Source of the DNA: Sinorhizobium meliloti
GTDB taxonomy: Bacteria > Pseudomonadota > Alphaproteobacteria > Rhizobiales > Rhizobiaceae
Assembly (NCBI RefSeq): GCF_035610345.1
Contig: NZ_CP141212.1
Span: forward strand, 191,976-255,975
DNA length: 64,000 bases
Reading direction: 5' to 3'
The notes under the pieces are model-generated. The model was given only the letters and a program-made list of their open reading frames with translations, had not been told where the DNA came from and did no database searches. Shown here piece after piece: positions 37,556 through 46,210 of this stretch (position 1 is the stretch's first letter; the number at the start of each line of letters is the position of its first letter). The translations under genes were made by a program, and so were the position numbers.

Positions 37556-38821
37556 CTATAAATCCGGGCGTCTGACCGGCCGTTCCGCTCGCGCTTCCGT
37601 CTCGGCGAGTGCCGCGGCATTCGGCACCTGGGCGCTTTTGAATTCGAAGCTGTCGCAGTGCTCGGGCGGGACGCGTTCGCGAGAGCGGAGGCGAACGAGC
37701 ACGAAAAGGGCGTAGAGGAGCGCCACCGTCATCGTCGCATAGATGAAGGTCCGTTGGCCGAAGGCCGGCGTCAGCAAGGTCACGAGCATCGGAACGAGGG
37801 TCGCCGCTGCCGACCAGGCGACCAGCATGGTGCTGGCGAGCGGCACGAAATCTGCCGGATCGGTGCGATCGTTGGCATGCGCATTGGCGATCGAATAGAC
37901 CGTCTCGACCGCCCCCGCGAACATCGCGAAAACCAGCATGAGCAGGAGCAGGTTGTCGAAGGAGGCGGCGAGCGCAGCGATGCCCGCGGCGATGACGAGC
38001 ATACAGGTGGCGATGAGGACGATCCGGCGGTCGGTGCGGTCTGAAAGGGCGCCCATCGGATACTGGATGAAGAGCAGGCCGAACTGCATGACGAACATCA
38101 ATGCCGCTACGTCTTTCTGACTGACGGAATTGGCGGCGGCATAGATCGGCGTAAAGCCCTGCACCAGCATGGAGAGGCCGCCGGATGCAAGCACGCCGAT
38201 GAAGGCAACCGGAGAAATCCGCCAGACCATGGGAATGTCGATGCTGACCCGGGCAGGGGCGGGCGGCGTGGGCAGGCGCGTGAGGCCGATCGGCAGGATG
38301 GCGACCGCGGTGAAGAAGATCGTGACGATCGGGGCGAGATTGCCCTCGACCGGGATTTGCCCGAAGAGCCAGGCGCCGGCGCCGAGCCCGATGACATAGG
38401 CCATGTAGAAGAGCGCCATCGCCCGGCCGCGCCAGTGGTTCTCGCTGGCATGGTTGAGCCAGCTCTGCGTGATGATGAAATTCATGTTGGCGGCAATGCC
38501 GTAGAGGCCGCGTGCGACGACCCAAAGCAGCGGGTGGACGCCGAGGCTGATCGTCAGCGCCGCGAGAATGACCAGCGCCATCGAGCAGGAAAAGGCGCGG
38601 GCGTGGCCGACGCGGCGAATGAGCGAGCCGCCCATGAGGCAGCCGATCAGCCCGCCGAAGGCAATCGCCGTCACGGCGGCTCCCGGGACCCAATCCGGCG
38701 CCGCCGAGCGCGTCAGCACGAAGGGCACATAGGCGAGCATCATGCCGTTGCCGACCGCGACCGATGTCATGGAGGCGACTATGCTCGCGATCGACAGCAG
38801 CGACGAAGGAGATCGATGCAT
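37556..38821 (-). CDS. MFS transporter, YcaD-like
   Basis: A 421-residue protein with 12 predicted membrane segments in two halves of six. The loop 2-3 motif GGSLIRRVGHARAF and GALSDRTDRRIVL in the second half are typical MFS signatures. The NFIITQSWLNHASENHWRGR stretch is characteristic of the YcaD group. Substrate unknown. It is divergent from the XRE-cupin gene and upstream of lepA. Confidence 0.85.
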   Translation of the reverse strand: MHRSPSSLLSIASIVASMTSVAVGNGMMLAYVPFVLTRSAAPDWVPGAAVTAIAFGGLIGCLMGGSLIRRVGHARAFSCSMALVILAALTISLGVHPLLWVVARGLYGIAANMNFIITQSWLNHASENHWRGRAMALFYMAYVIGLGAGAWLFGQIPVEGNLAPIVTIFFTAVAILPIGLTRLPTPPAPARVSIDIPMVWRISPVAFIGVLASGGLSMLVQGFTPIYAAANSVSQKDVAALMFVMQFGLLFIQYPMGALSDRTDRRIVLIATCMLVIAAGIAALAASFDNLLLLMLVFAMFAGAVETVYSIANAHANDRTDPADFVPLASTMLVAWSAAATLVPMLVTLLTPAFGQRTFIYATMTVALLYALFVLVRLRSRERVPPEHCDSFEFKSAQVPNAAALAETEARAERPVRRPDL

Positions 38822-38981
38822 CTGCCTGTCCTTCTGCCGATCGTATGAAGCTGATCTAAATTATTGAAGTTGAATGTGTTTTAAGAATCGGCGCAGAGTC
38901 CGGACGATAAAGCAGGACGCGGACCGGCGCTGTCGTCAAAGCGGCATGCGTGAATTTATTTCTCGCTTCGATCATCTTGAC

Positions 38982-39016
38982 TCCATTATATGAGAAATGC
39001 ACTCTCAGATAATGGA
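38982..39016. promoter_or_regulatory. Operator-like palindrome at the XRE-cupin start
   Basis: TCCATTATATGAGA (38982-38995) and TCTCAGATAATGGA (39003-39016) are inverted repeats with one mismatch in 14 and a 7-bp centre. It overlaps both possible start codons of the regulator, so it suits autorepression. It could also control the divergent MFS gene. Confidence 0.65.
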
Positions 39017-39590
39017 AAAAGTACTCGCCCCTCTCGAAGAGACCATCGGCATGCGGCTGCGCGAGCTGCGCATGGCGGGGGATCTGACGCTTGACGACCT
39101 GGCCGGCCGCTCCGGCGTCAGCCGCGCCATGATTTCGCGCATCGAGCGCGGCGAGGCGAGCCCGACGGCGCAGCTTCTGGCGAAGCTATGCAGCGCGTTG
39201 GGCACGACGCTTTCGGCGCTTTTTGCTTCCAAGAGGAGCGAAGCCTCGCCCTTGGCCCGGCGCGCGGAGCAGCGGCTGTGGCGCGATCCCGAAAGCGGCT
39301 ACCTGCGCCGTTCCGTTTCACCCGAAGGCGTCGGTTCGCCGGTCGACATCGTCCAGGTCGAGTTTCCGCCCGGCGCCCGAGTGGTCTTCGAGCGACAGCC
39401 GATGGACCGCGGCATCACCCAGCACCTCTGGCTTTTTTCCGGTCGCCTCGAACTGACGATGGAAAGCGGACGGCAGCTCTTGGAGCCGGGCGACTGCCTC
39501 TTCATGGGGCTTGAAGAGGCCCACATCTTTTATAATCCCCACGAGGAACCGGCGCATTACGCCGTCATCCTCTGCCGCAACAAGGTCTGA
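38997..39590 (+). CDS. XRE-family regulator with C-terminal cupin domain
   Basis: A 197-residue regulator (193 if Met at 39012 is used). The HTH_3 domain (about 17-75) contains LDDLAGRSGVSRAMISRIER. The second half is a small cupin (about 115-190) with PGDCLFMGLEEAHIFYNP, which may bind a ligand or metal. Such proteins often control transport or polyamine/amino-acid genes nearby. The next gene, a GNAT acetyltransferase, starts 1 bp after its stop, and an MFS gene is divergent. Confidence 0.85.
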   Translation: MHSQIMEKVLAPLEETIGMRLRELRMAGDLTLDDLAGRSGVSRAMISRIERGEASPTAQLLAKLCSALGTTLSALFASKRSEASPLARRAEQRLWRDPESGYLRRSVSPEGVGSPVDIVQVEFPPGARVVFERQPMDRGITQHLWLFSGRLELTMESGRQLLEPGDCLFMGLEEAHIFYNPHEEPAHYAVILCRNKV

Positions 39591-39591
39591 C

Positions 39592-40119
39592 ATGCCCGAC
39601 GCCGATATACGCGTGCTCACCGCAGAAGAAACCCTGGCCGCCCTGCCGGCTCTGGCCGAAATCCTCTCCGATTGCGTCGAAGGCGGCGCTTCGGTCGGCT
39701 TCATGCATCCCTTTTCGCCGCACGCCGCCGTTCAATTCTGGGAGGGCGTCGCCGCCGCCGTCGGGCGCGGCGAAACGGTTCTCCTCGCGGCCGAAGTCGA
39801 TGGCCGGATGGCGGGCACCGTGCAGCTCGGCGTCGGCACCATGCCGAACCAGCCGCATCGCGCCGATGTCAGGAAACTGCTCGTCCACCGCGACGCCCGC
39901 GGTCTCGGCCTGTCGCGTTGCCTGATGGACGCAGCCGAGGCGGAAGCCCTCAGGCGCGGCAGAAGAGTCCTGGTCCTCGACACGGCGACCGGAGAGCCGG
40001 CCGAAGCGATCTACGAGCGCTTCGGCTGGACGCGCGCCGGTGTCGTTCCCGACTACGCGCTGATGCCGGACGGCCGCTATTGCGCGACGACGTTCTTCTA
40101 CAAGTACCTTGCCATATAG
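39592..40119 (+). CDS. GNAT-family N-acetyltransferase
   Basis: A 175-residue acetyltransferase. The acetyl-CoA site is in VRKLLVHRDARGLGLSRCLM (about 88-107, R-x-x-G-x-G/A type), followed by LVLDTATGEPAEAIYERFGW. The substrate is unknown. The ATG at 39592 is coupled to the regulator stop, and AAGG within the regulator's end can serve as ribosome site. The pair suggests that the acetyltransferase belongs to the regulator's target set. Confidence 0.85.
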   Translation: MPDADIRVLTAEETLAALPALAEILSDCVEGGASVGFMHPFSPHAAVQFWEGVAAAVGRGETVLLAAEVDGRMAGTVQLGVGTMPNQPHRADVRKLLVHRDARGLGLSRCLMDAAEAEALRRGRRVLVLDTATGEPAEAIYERFGWTRAGVVPDYALMPDGRYCATTFFYKYLAI

Positions 40120-40155
40120 GGCGGCTCGGATGGACCCGCCCGGCTGCCGTCGCAA

Positions 40156-40794
40156 TCACGAAACGAAGAAGTGCGAGAGCCCCTGGCCGGCGGCGAAAGC
40201 GGCATAGCCGAGAACTGCGAAATAGACGGTGGTCGCGAACAGGAAGAAATAGCCGCCGGCCACCATCAGCCCGTCGCGTTGGATGATGCCGAGCGACAGG
40301 AGCAGGATGGCGATGCCGGGCAGCGTGTTCGACAGCGGAATCAGCCCGAGCGGAAACATGAGAAGCACGCCACCGGCCATGATCATCAACCCGTTGAAAC
40401 GGTTCATCAGGGCGCCTTCGGTCAAAAAATTGACTCGCGGGCGCACATAGCGGTCGAGCTTCGAGACCAGTGCCGCACCTTTGCGGAGCGTCGGCACGAG
40501 CTTTTCCGTGTCGATCTCCCGATCGAGGATGCGCTTCGGCAGCCAGGGCATGCGGTTGAGGGTGATCGCGAGCGAAATGAGAATGATGGCCGCCCCGAAG
40601 ACGGTGCTGACGCCCGGAATGGAAACAGGGATCAGGAACGGCAGGGTCAGCAGCGCGCAAAGAAGGAGGAAGCCCTGCTCGCCGATCTCGATCATCAGCT
40701 CGCGCAGCGTGATCGTATTGCCTCTGATCGAAGCGATCATGCCGGTGAGCGTGTCGCTGAGGCTGCGTTGCGAATCGCCGAACTCGACCGCCAT
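40156..40794 (-). CDS. ExoD-family membrane protein
   Basis: A 212-residue protein of the exopolysaccharide synthesis ExoD family. It has SLSDTLTGMIASIRGNTITL at the start and four or more hydrophobic helices, including GFLLLCALLTLPFLIPVSIP and NRFNGLMIMAGGVLLMFPLG. ExoD mutants of Sinorhizobium are reported as impaired in exopolysaccharide and alkali tolerance; rhizobia have several paralogues, so I do not assign the symbol. An AAGGGA site precedes the ATG. Confidence 0.8.
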   Translation of the reverse strand: MAVEFGDSQRSLSDTLTGMIASIRGNTITLRELMIEIGEQGFLLLCALLTLPFLIPVSIPGVSTVFGAAIILISLAITLNRMPWLPKRILDREIDTEKLVPTLRKGAALVSKLDRYVRPRVNFLTEGALMNRFNGLMIMAGGVLLMFPLGLIPLSNTLPGIAILLLSLGIIQRDGLMVAGGYFFLFATTVYFAVLGYAAFAAGQGLSHFFVS

Positions 40795-41055
40795 GATTTT
40801 TTCCCTTCACGATTTGCGGGCGCTCCATGCGGCGCCCGCGGTTCGCATTCTTTACGCCGAACCGGGCCCGGCAGACCATAGCGCCAAGCGCGTGAACCTT
40901 CGGTTAGCGGGCCCTCTGGTCAGCAATATGGCGAGGTCCGGCAGAAATGGTGCACCGCAATACTCCCGATCGGGGAAAGTAGAAGGCCCCTTCATCTTCC
41001 TGCCGCAATCGATAGTATGAACCGATCCTGAGCACCAATGGGGACAATTGATTCG

Positions 41056-41721
41056 ATGATCAAGAAATGCGCCATCCTGGCTGTCGTGGCCGTCTATCTT
41101 TCCGGATGCACCACCACCGATCCCTATACGGGAGAACAGAAGATGTCGAACACGGCCGGAGGCGCTTTGATCGGCGCGGGTCTCGGCGCTGCGACCGGTC
41201 TTCTGGTGGGCGGCAGTGCAGCGGGCCGGCGTGATGCCGCTCTTGTCGGCGCAGGCATCGGCGCTCTCGGCGGCGGCCTGGTCGGAAACTACATGGATCA
41301 GCAGGAATCGGAACTGCGGGCGCAGCTGCAGGGCACCGGCGTTTCGGTCACCCGCGCCGGCGATCGCATCATCCTGAACATGCCGTCGAACATCACCTTC
41401 GCGACCGACCGCGACCAGGTGATTCCGGCCTTCTACCCGACCCTCGACTCGGTTGCGATCGTGCTGCGCAAGTTCAACAAGACGCTGATCGACGTTGACG
41501 GTCACACCGACTCGACCGGCAGCGCCTCCTATAACCAGGGACTTTCGGAGCGGCGCGCGGCCTCGGTCGCCAACTATCTCGCCAGCCGTGGCGTCGACCA
41601 GCGGCGCATGTCGGCAGTGGGCTACGGCCTGGAGCGGCCGATTGCGTCGAACGCCACCGAGGTCGGCCGCGCCCAGAACCGCCGCGTCGAAATCTCGATC
41701 GCGCCGATCAAACAGGGCTGA
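41056..41721 (+). CDS. OmpA-family outer membrane lipoprotein (YiaD-like)
   Basis: A 221-residue lipoprotein. The signal peptide ends in the lipobox LSGC with Cys at about 18. A glycine-zipper region (about 34-80, GGALIGAGLGAATGLLVGG) is followed by an OmpA C-terminal peptidoglycan-binding domain (about 105-220) with DVDGHTDSTGSASYNQGLSE. It should tether the outer membrane to peptidoglycan. GGGGA lies upstream of the ATG at 41056. It converges on epmB. Confidence 0.92.
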   Translation: MIKKCAILAVVAVYLSGCTTTDPYTGEQKMSNTAGGALIGAGLGAATGLLVGGSAAGRRDAALVGAGIGALGGGLVGNYMDQQESELRAQLQGTGVSVTRAGDRIILNMPSNITFATDRDQVIPAFYPTLDSVAIVLRKFNKTLIDVDGHTDSTGSASYNQGLSERRAASVANYLASRGVDQRRMSAVGYGLERPIASNATEVGRAQNRRVEISIAPIKQG

Positions 41722-41741
41722 ACGGCTTCAACGTTATGGCG

Positions 41742-41773
41742 AAGGGCCGCGCGGATCGTCCGGGCGGCCCTTT
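41742..41773. terminator. Terminator between the convergent OmpA-lipoprotein and epmB genes
   Basis: AAGGGCCG (41742-41749) pairs with CGGCCCTT (41765-41772), and an inner CGGA/TCCG stem extends it. A short T run follows on the plus strand. Confidence 0.6.
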
Positions 41774-41790
41774 CACGTTCCGATACGGCC

Positions 41791-42843
41791 TCACCCCTTC
41801 GGCGGATAGTCGTGCCTGTTCCCGCGGAAGTCGGTGACCGTGTAGCAGCCGCCGCCTTCCGCCTCGATCGCGCTGGCGCTGACGATGGCCTTGCCGTGGC
41901 CGCCCGGGATGTCGAGGATGTAGGCGGGTTGGCAAAGGCCCGAGACGCGTCCACGCAGCGAGGCGACGAGCGCCTGGCCCTCCTCGATGGACAGCCGGAA
42001 ATGGCTGGTGCCGGGCGCAAGATCCGGATGGTGCAGGTAATAGGGCTTGATCCGCGTCTCGACGAAGGCGCGCATCAGCGCGGCGAGCACGTCCGGGTCG
42101 TCGTTGACGCCCTTCAGCAGCACCGACTGGCTCACCATGACGATGCCCGCATCGATCAGCCGCGCGGCGGCGGCGCGCGCCTCGGCGGTGAGTTCCCGCG
42201 GATGGTTGGCATGAAGCGCCACATAGGTCGCCTTGCCGCTGCTCCTCAAAGCGGCGATCAGCCCCGCATCCACCCGTTCGGGCTCGACCACCGGCACGCG
42301 CGTGTGGAAGCGCACGACCTTGACGTGCTCGATTTCTGCGAGCCGCACCATGATTTCGCCAAGCCGCCGGGGCGAGAGCACCAGCGGATCGCCGCCGGTC
42401 AGGATCACCTCCCAGATTTCCGGGCGCCCGGCGATATAGGCGAGCGCCGCATCGAGTTCCGCGGGCGTGAGCGTGCCGAGACCCTCGGGGCCGACCATTT
42501 CGCGGCGGAAGCAGAAGCGGCAGTAGACCGGGCAGACATGAACCGCCTTCAGGAGCACCCGGTCCGGATAACGGTGGACGATGCCGGCAACCGGGCTGTG
42601 CGTGCCGTCGCCGATCGGATCGGCACGCTCTTCCGGCATGAGCGTGAGTTCGGCCATGTCGGGCACGAACTGCCGCGCAATCGGGTCGTTCGGATCGTCC
42701 CGGTTCACAAGGCGCGCGATTGCCGGGCTGATGGCTACGGCGTAGCGGGACGCGACACGGGAAATCGCCTCTTCCTGCTCTGGCCCAACGAGACCGGCGT
42801 CGGCGAGCTCACGCGCTGTTCTGATGGCGCGTTCCGCGGTCAT
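41791..42843 (-). CDS. epmB: EF-P lysine 2,3-aminomutase-like protein
   Basis: A 350-residue radical-SAM enzyme of the lysine 2,3-aminomutase family. The cluster motif is CPVYCRFC, a CxxxCxxC. It converts (S)-alpha-lysine to (R)-beta-lysine, which EpmA attaches to Lys34 of EF-P. Its start ATG overlaps the epmA stop by a 4-base ATGA, so the two are translated together. A catabolic aminomutase is possible by family alone, but the context with epmA and efp decides for the EF-P role. Confidence 0.9.
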   Translation of the reverse strand: MTAERAIRTARELADAGLVGPEQEEAISRVASRYAVAISPAIARLVNRDDPNDPIARQFVPDMAELTLMPEERADPIGDGTHSPVAGIVHRYPDRVLLKAVHVCPVYCRFCFRREMVGPEGLGTLTPAELDAALAYIAGRPEIWEVILTGGDPLVLSPRRLGEIMVRLAEIEHVKVVRFHTRVPVVEPERVDAGLIAALRSSGKATYVALHANHPRELTAEARAAAARLIDAGIVMVSQSVLLKGVNDDPDVLAALMRAFVETRIKPYYLHHPDLAPGTSHFRLSIEEGQALVASLRGRVSGLCQPAYILDIPGGHGKAIVSASAIEAEGGGCYTVTDFRGNRHDYPPKG

Positions 42844-43892
42844 GGCCTGGCCTCCGCGACCGGGGCCCAAAGAACCTGGTCGATGCGGGATGCGCCCGTT
42901 GCCAGCATGACCAGACGGTCGAAGCCGAGCGCGATGCCGCTCGCCTCGGGCATGCCGCCGAGCGCCGCGAGGAAATCCTCGTCGATCGGGTAGGTTTCGC
43001 CGTAGACCCGCGCCTTTTCAGCCATTTCCAGCTCGAACCGGCGGCGCTGCTCGGCGGCATCGGTCAATTCGCCGAAGGCATTTGCGAGTTCGACGCCGCA
43101 GGCATAGAGCTCGAAACGCTCTGCCACGCGAGGGTCGCCGGCTGCAGGCCGGGCAAGTGCGGCCTCGGCGACCGGATATTCGTCGAGAATCGTGGCGCGC
43201 CCGAAGCCGAGATTGGGCTCGACCCTTTCGACGAGCACGCGGCTGAAGAGATCGGCCCAGCTATCGTCTCCGGCGACACGCAGGCCCACCTCCCGCATGG
43301 CCGCCGCGAGGCTGTCGCGGTCGGTGGAGCCGTCTTCCAGGATCGAGGCGAGAAGGTCGATCCCCGCGAAGCGCGCGAAGGCCTCGGCGACCGAGAGCCG
43401 CTCCGGCTCGGCGAAGGGATCGCACGCTCTTCCCTGATAGACGAGGGACCGCGCGGCGACTGTCTCGGCGGCGAGCGCGAGAATTCCGGCGCAGTCATGC
43501 ATCAGCGTCTCGTAGCTCTCCTCGGCGCGGTACCATTCGAGCATGGTGAATTCCGGATGATGCAGCGGGCCGCGCTCGCGGTTGCGGTAGACATGGGCGA
43601 AACAGGCGATGCGCCGTTCGCCGGCGGCAATGAGCTTCTTGCAGGCGAATTCGGGAGAGGTGTGGAGATAGAGCGGCTGGACGGAGCCGTCGAGCCCAAG
43701 CGCCTGGGTCGCAAAGGCATGCAGATGCGCCTCGTTGCCCGGCGACACCTGCAGCGCTGCCGTGTCGACCTCGACGAAGCTGCGTTCGTCGAAGAACCGG
43801 CGGAGCGCCGACTGGATGCGATTGCGCCCGATCAGGAAGGGGCGCCGGTCGGCATGGACATCGGGTGTCCACCAGGGAGAAGCATGCGGCAT
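42840..43892 (-). CDS. epmA: EF-P lysyltransferase (GenX/PoxA)
   Basis: A 350-residue paralogue of the class II lysyl-tRNA synthetase core that lacks the anticodon-binding domain. Class II motif 2 is seen in [20 protein letters not shown], and motif 3 in [15 protein letters not shown] near the C-terminus. It adenylates (R)-beta-lysine and transfers it to EF-P. It lies directly upstream of epmB and divergent from efp across 161 bp. The start gives [20 protein letters not shown]. Confidence 0.93.
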   Translation of the reverse strand: MPHASPWWTPDVHADRRPFLIGRNRIQSALRRFFDERSFVEVDTAALQVSPGNEAHLHAFATQALGLDGSVQPLYLHTSPEFACKKLIAAGERRIACFAHVYRNRERGPLHHPEFTMLEWYRAEESYETLMHDCAGILALAAETVAARSLVYQGRACDPFAEPERLSVAEAFARFAGIDLLASILEDGSTDRDSLAAAMREVGLRVAGDDSWADLFSRVLVERVEPNLGFGRATILDEYPVAEAALARPAAGDPRVAERFELYACGVELANAFGELTDAAEQRRRFELEMAEKARVYGETYPIDEDFLAALGGMPEASGIALGFDRLVMLATGASRIDQVLWAPVAEARP

Positions 43893-43970
43893 GGTCGGTT
43901 CGGTCCAGGCTTTCTTCCGCGCGAATGCCCGCTCAGGCTGGCTATTTGCGCGAAATTAGGATAGTGGCGG

Positions 43971-44018
43971 CGCGAAAACTGAATTTTCGCGTCCCTTCCG
44001 GGCCGATCTCCGGCCCGC
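43971..44018. promoter_or_regulatory. Structured leader of efp
   Basis: Two hairpins stand between epmA and efp: CGCGAAAA-CTGAA-TTTTCGCG at 43971-43991, and CGGGCC/GGCCCG near 43999-44017. Neither is followed by a T run. They would lie in the efp 5' UTR if transcription starts near 43965; the role is unknown. Confidence 0.4.
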
Positions 44019-44053
44019 TCGTGTCGCTGATACCTCTGTTACAAGGAAGACTA

Positions 44054-44623
44054 ATGGTCAAGGTCATCGCTTCTTCGGTCCGCAAGGGCAACGTTCTCGA
44101 CGTCGACGGCAAGCTTTATGTCGTGCTCACCGCGCAGAACTTCCATCCGGGCAAGGGCACGCCGGTCACGCAGGTCGACATGCGCCGCATCTCCGACGGC
44201 GTGAAGGTCTCCGAGCGCTACCGCACGACCGAGCAGGTCGAGCGCGCCTTCGTCGAAGACCGCGAGCACACCTTCCTTTATGAAGATGGCGAAGGCTTCC
44301 ACTTCATGAACCCGGAAAGCTACGACCAGCTCGTCATGAGCTCCGAAGACATCGGCGACTTGAAGGCCTATCTTCAGGAAGGCATGGCCGTGATGCTGTC
44401 GATCCACGAAGGCATTGCCATCGCCATCGACCTGCCGCGCCACGTCACTCTCGAAATCACCGAGACGGAGCCGGTCGTCAAGGGCCAGACGGCCTCCTCC
44501 TCCTACAAGCCCGCCGTGCTTTCGAACGGGGTTCGTACCCTGGTGCCGCCGCACATCCAGGCCGGCACCCGCGTCGTCATTGCGACGGAAGACGGGTCCT
44601 ATGTCGAGCGCGCCAAGGACTGA
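44054..44623 (+). CDS. efp: Elongation factor P
   Basis: A 189-residue three-domain protein that rescues ribosomes stalled at polyproline. The tip loop is FHPGKGTP with Lys34, the residue that EpmA modifies, which agrees with the epmA-epmB pair next door. The KOW-like domain I (1-65) and OB domains II and III (66-189) are complete; [12 protein letters not shown] marks domain III. A good AAGGAAG site precedes the ATG at 44054; the open frame upstream is not used. Confidence 0.96.
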   Translation: MVKVIASSVRKGNVLDVDGKLYVVLTAQNFHPGKGTPVTQVDMRRISDGVKVSERYRTTEQVERAFVEDREHTFLYEDGEGFHFMNPESYDQLVMSSEDIGDLKAYLQEGMAVMLSIHEGIAIAIDLPRHVTLEITETEPVVKGQTASSSYKPAVLSNGVRTLVPPHIQAGTRVVIATEDGSYVERAKD

Positions 44624-44643
44624 TCTGTCCTGACGGAGATCGA

Positions 44644-44678
44644 AACGGGGACGGTAGTCGATGACTGCCGTCCCCGTT
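44644..44678 (+). terminator. Terminator-like hairpin after efp
   Basis: A 15-bp stem with one G-T pair, 44644-44658 with 44664-44678, and a 5-nt loop. Only a few T residues follow. Confidence 0.6.
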
Positions 44679-44730
44679 CTCGTTTCACCGTTCAATTGAA
44701 GCGGCGAAACGCTCGAAGCCTGTGAAACCG

Positions 44731-44780
44731 AGCGCTTCCGCACGGAAAACCGTTACACATTTTTTCTGGAAGTGCTTAGG
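44731..44780. repeat. Family B repeat, copy 3 (partial)
   Basis: GAGCGCTTCCGCACGGAAAA, CCGTTACACATTTTTTCTGG and AAGTGCTT are the second palindrome of family B; the first palindrome is decayed (44712-44735). Confidence 0.7.
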
Positions 44781-44819
44781 ATGCCGCCCTCCGGATCGGG
44801 ATGAGAGGCGCGGCACTGC

Positions 44820-46061
44820 ATGTTTCCATTATCGCATATGATGAAGTCGTTCATTCGCAAGGGGACGCTCACGGTAATCGATGCCGACGGCAAGCGGCAC
44901 GTCTTTGCCGGCGAGCCGGGGCCGAGCGTGACGATGCGGCTCACCGACAAGCGGCTCTATCGCAGCCTCGTCTTCAATGCCGAGCTCGCCGCCGGCGAAG
45001 CCTATATGAACGGGACCATGCGGTTCGAGGAAGGCTCGACGCTGCGGGACTTCCTGACGCTCTTTTCGATCAACCGCCTGTCACTCGGCTCCTATCCTAT
45101 TCAGAAGCTGCTACGGGCGGTGAAGATGCGCTTTCGCAAGCGCCAGCAGGCCAACCCCAAGGGCAAGGCGCAGCAGAACGTCGCGCATCATTACGATCTC
45201 GGCAATGATTTCTACAAGCTCTTCCTCGACGAAAACATGCTCTATTCCTGCGCCTATTTCCGCGAGCCGCACGAGACTTTGGAGACTGCGCAACGAAATA
45301 AGCTGAGGCTGCTTGCGGCAAAGCTCTGTCTGAAGCCGGGCATGAGGGTACTCGACATCGGCTGCGGCTGGGGAGATCTCGCCCTCTATCTCGCCTCGCT
45401 CGAAGACGTCGAGGTGCTGGGTGTGACCCTTTCCAAGGAACAGCAGGCGCTCGCCTCCGAGCGGGCACGTGCGGCCGGAATGGCGGACCGCGTGCGCTTC
45501 GAACTCAAGGACTACCGCGACGTCGAGGGGCCGTTCGACCGGATCGTTTCGGTCGGCATGTTCGAGCATGTCGGCGTCCATCACTATGACGAGTTCTTCA
45601 AGAAACTGAATGCGTTGATGCCGGATGACGGGCTGGCCGTGCTCCATTCGATCGGCCATATGAGCCCGCCCGGCATGGCGAGCGCCTGGCTCCGCAAATA
45701 CATCTTCCCCGGCGCCTATTCCCCGGCATTGTCGGAGGTCTTCGAGGTGGTCGAACGCAACAGCCTTTGGGTGACCGATCTCGAATTCCTGCGCGTGCAT
45801 TATGCTACGACGCTCGCCCATTGGGGCGCGCGTTTCGACGAGAATCGCGACAAGGTGGTGGCGATGTACGACGAGCGCTTCGCCCGCATGTGGGAGTTCT
45901 ACCTGATCAGCGCGGAAATGATGTTCCGCACCGGCAGCCAGCTCGTCTTCCATATGCAGCTGTCGCGATCACGCGACGCGGCGCCGATCGTTCGTGATTA
46001 CATCACCGATCTGCAGCGCACCTATATCGAGAAGGAAAAGGCGCTCGATCTGGCGGTCTGA
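44820..46061 (+). CDS. cfa: Cyclopropane-fatty-acyl-phospholipid synthase
   Basis: A 413-residue SAM-dependent enzyme that adds a methylene bridge to cis double bonds of membrane phospholipids. Motifs are AHHYDLGNDFYKLFLD, the SAM site LDIGCGWGDL (about 177-186) and SIGMFEHVG-type GMFEHVGVHHYDEF. Rhizobia usually have two cfa paralogues; which one this is cannot be told. ATG 44820 has GAGAGG about 11 bases upstream; Met at 44838 is a possible alternative. Confidence 0.92.
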   Translation: MFPLSHMMKSFIRKGTLTVIDADGKRHVFAGEPGPSVTMRLTDKRLYRSLVFNAELAAGEAYMNGTMRFEEGSTLRDFLTLFSINRLSLGSYPIQKLLRAVKMRFRKRQQANPKGKAQQNVAHHYDLGNDFYKLFLDENMLYSCAYFREPHETLETAQRNKLRLLAAKLCLKPGMRVLDIGCGWGDLALYLASLEDVEVLGVTLSKEQQALASERARAAGMADRVRFELKDYRDVEGPFDRIVSVGMFEHVGVHHYDEFFKKLNALMPDDGLAVLHSIGHMSPPGMASAWLRKYIFPGAYSPALSEVFEVVERNSLWVTDLEFLRVHYATTLAHWGARFDENRDKVVAMYDERFARMWEFYLISAEMMFRTGSQLVFHMQLSRSRDAAPIVRDYITDLQRTYIEKEKALDLAV

Positions 46062-46069
46062 CTCAACCC

Positions 46070-46110
46070 CAGGGTTGCCCCTTCCAATCCCTCCCCCCAA
46101 GGGGAGGGGG
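46070..46110. repeat. G/C-run intergenic hairpin repeat (family D-like)
   Basis: CCCTCCCC (46089-46096) pairs with GGGGAGGG (46101-46108), preceded by TTGCCCCTTCCAATC. This is a common rhizobial intergenic motif; it may also act as terminator for cfa. Confidence 0.5.
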
Positions 46111-46181
46111 CGAGTGCGCGCCGCGAAGAAGGACGCGTTGCCGCCGATCCGCCGCCTTGACGCCTCACGCATCGACGCCTA

Positions 46182-46198
46182 TTTAGAATTATTCTAAA
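46182..46198. promoter_or_regulatory. Irr box (ICE motif) of mbfA
   Basis: TTTAGAA (46182-46188), TTA, TTCTAAA (46192-46198) is a perfect 7-3-7 palindrome. It matches the iron-control element bound by Irr. It ends 12 bp before the mbfA start, where a bound regulator would block transcription or initiation. Confidence 0.88.
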
Positions 46199-46210
46199 GA
46201 AGGTCTTGCG

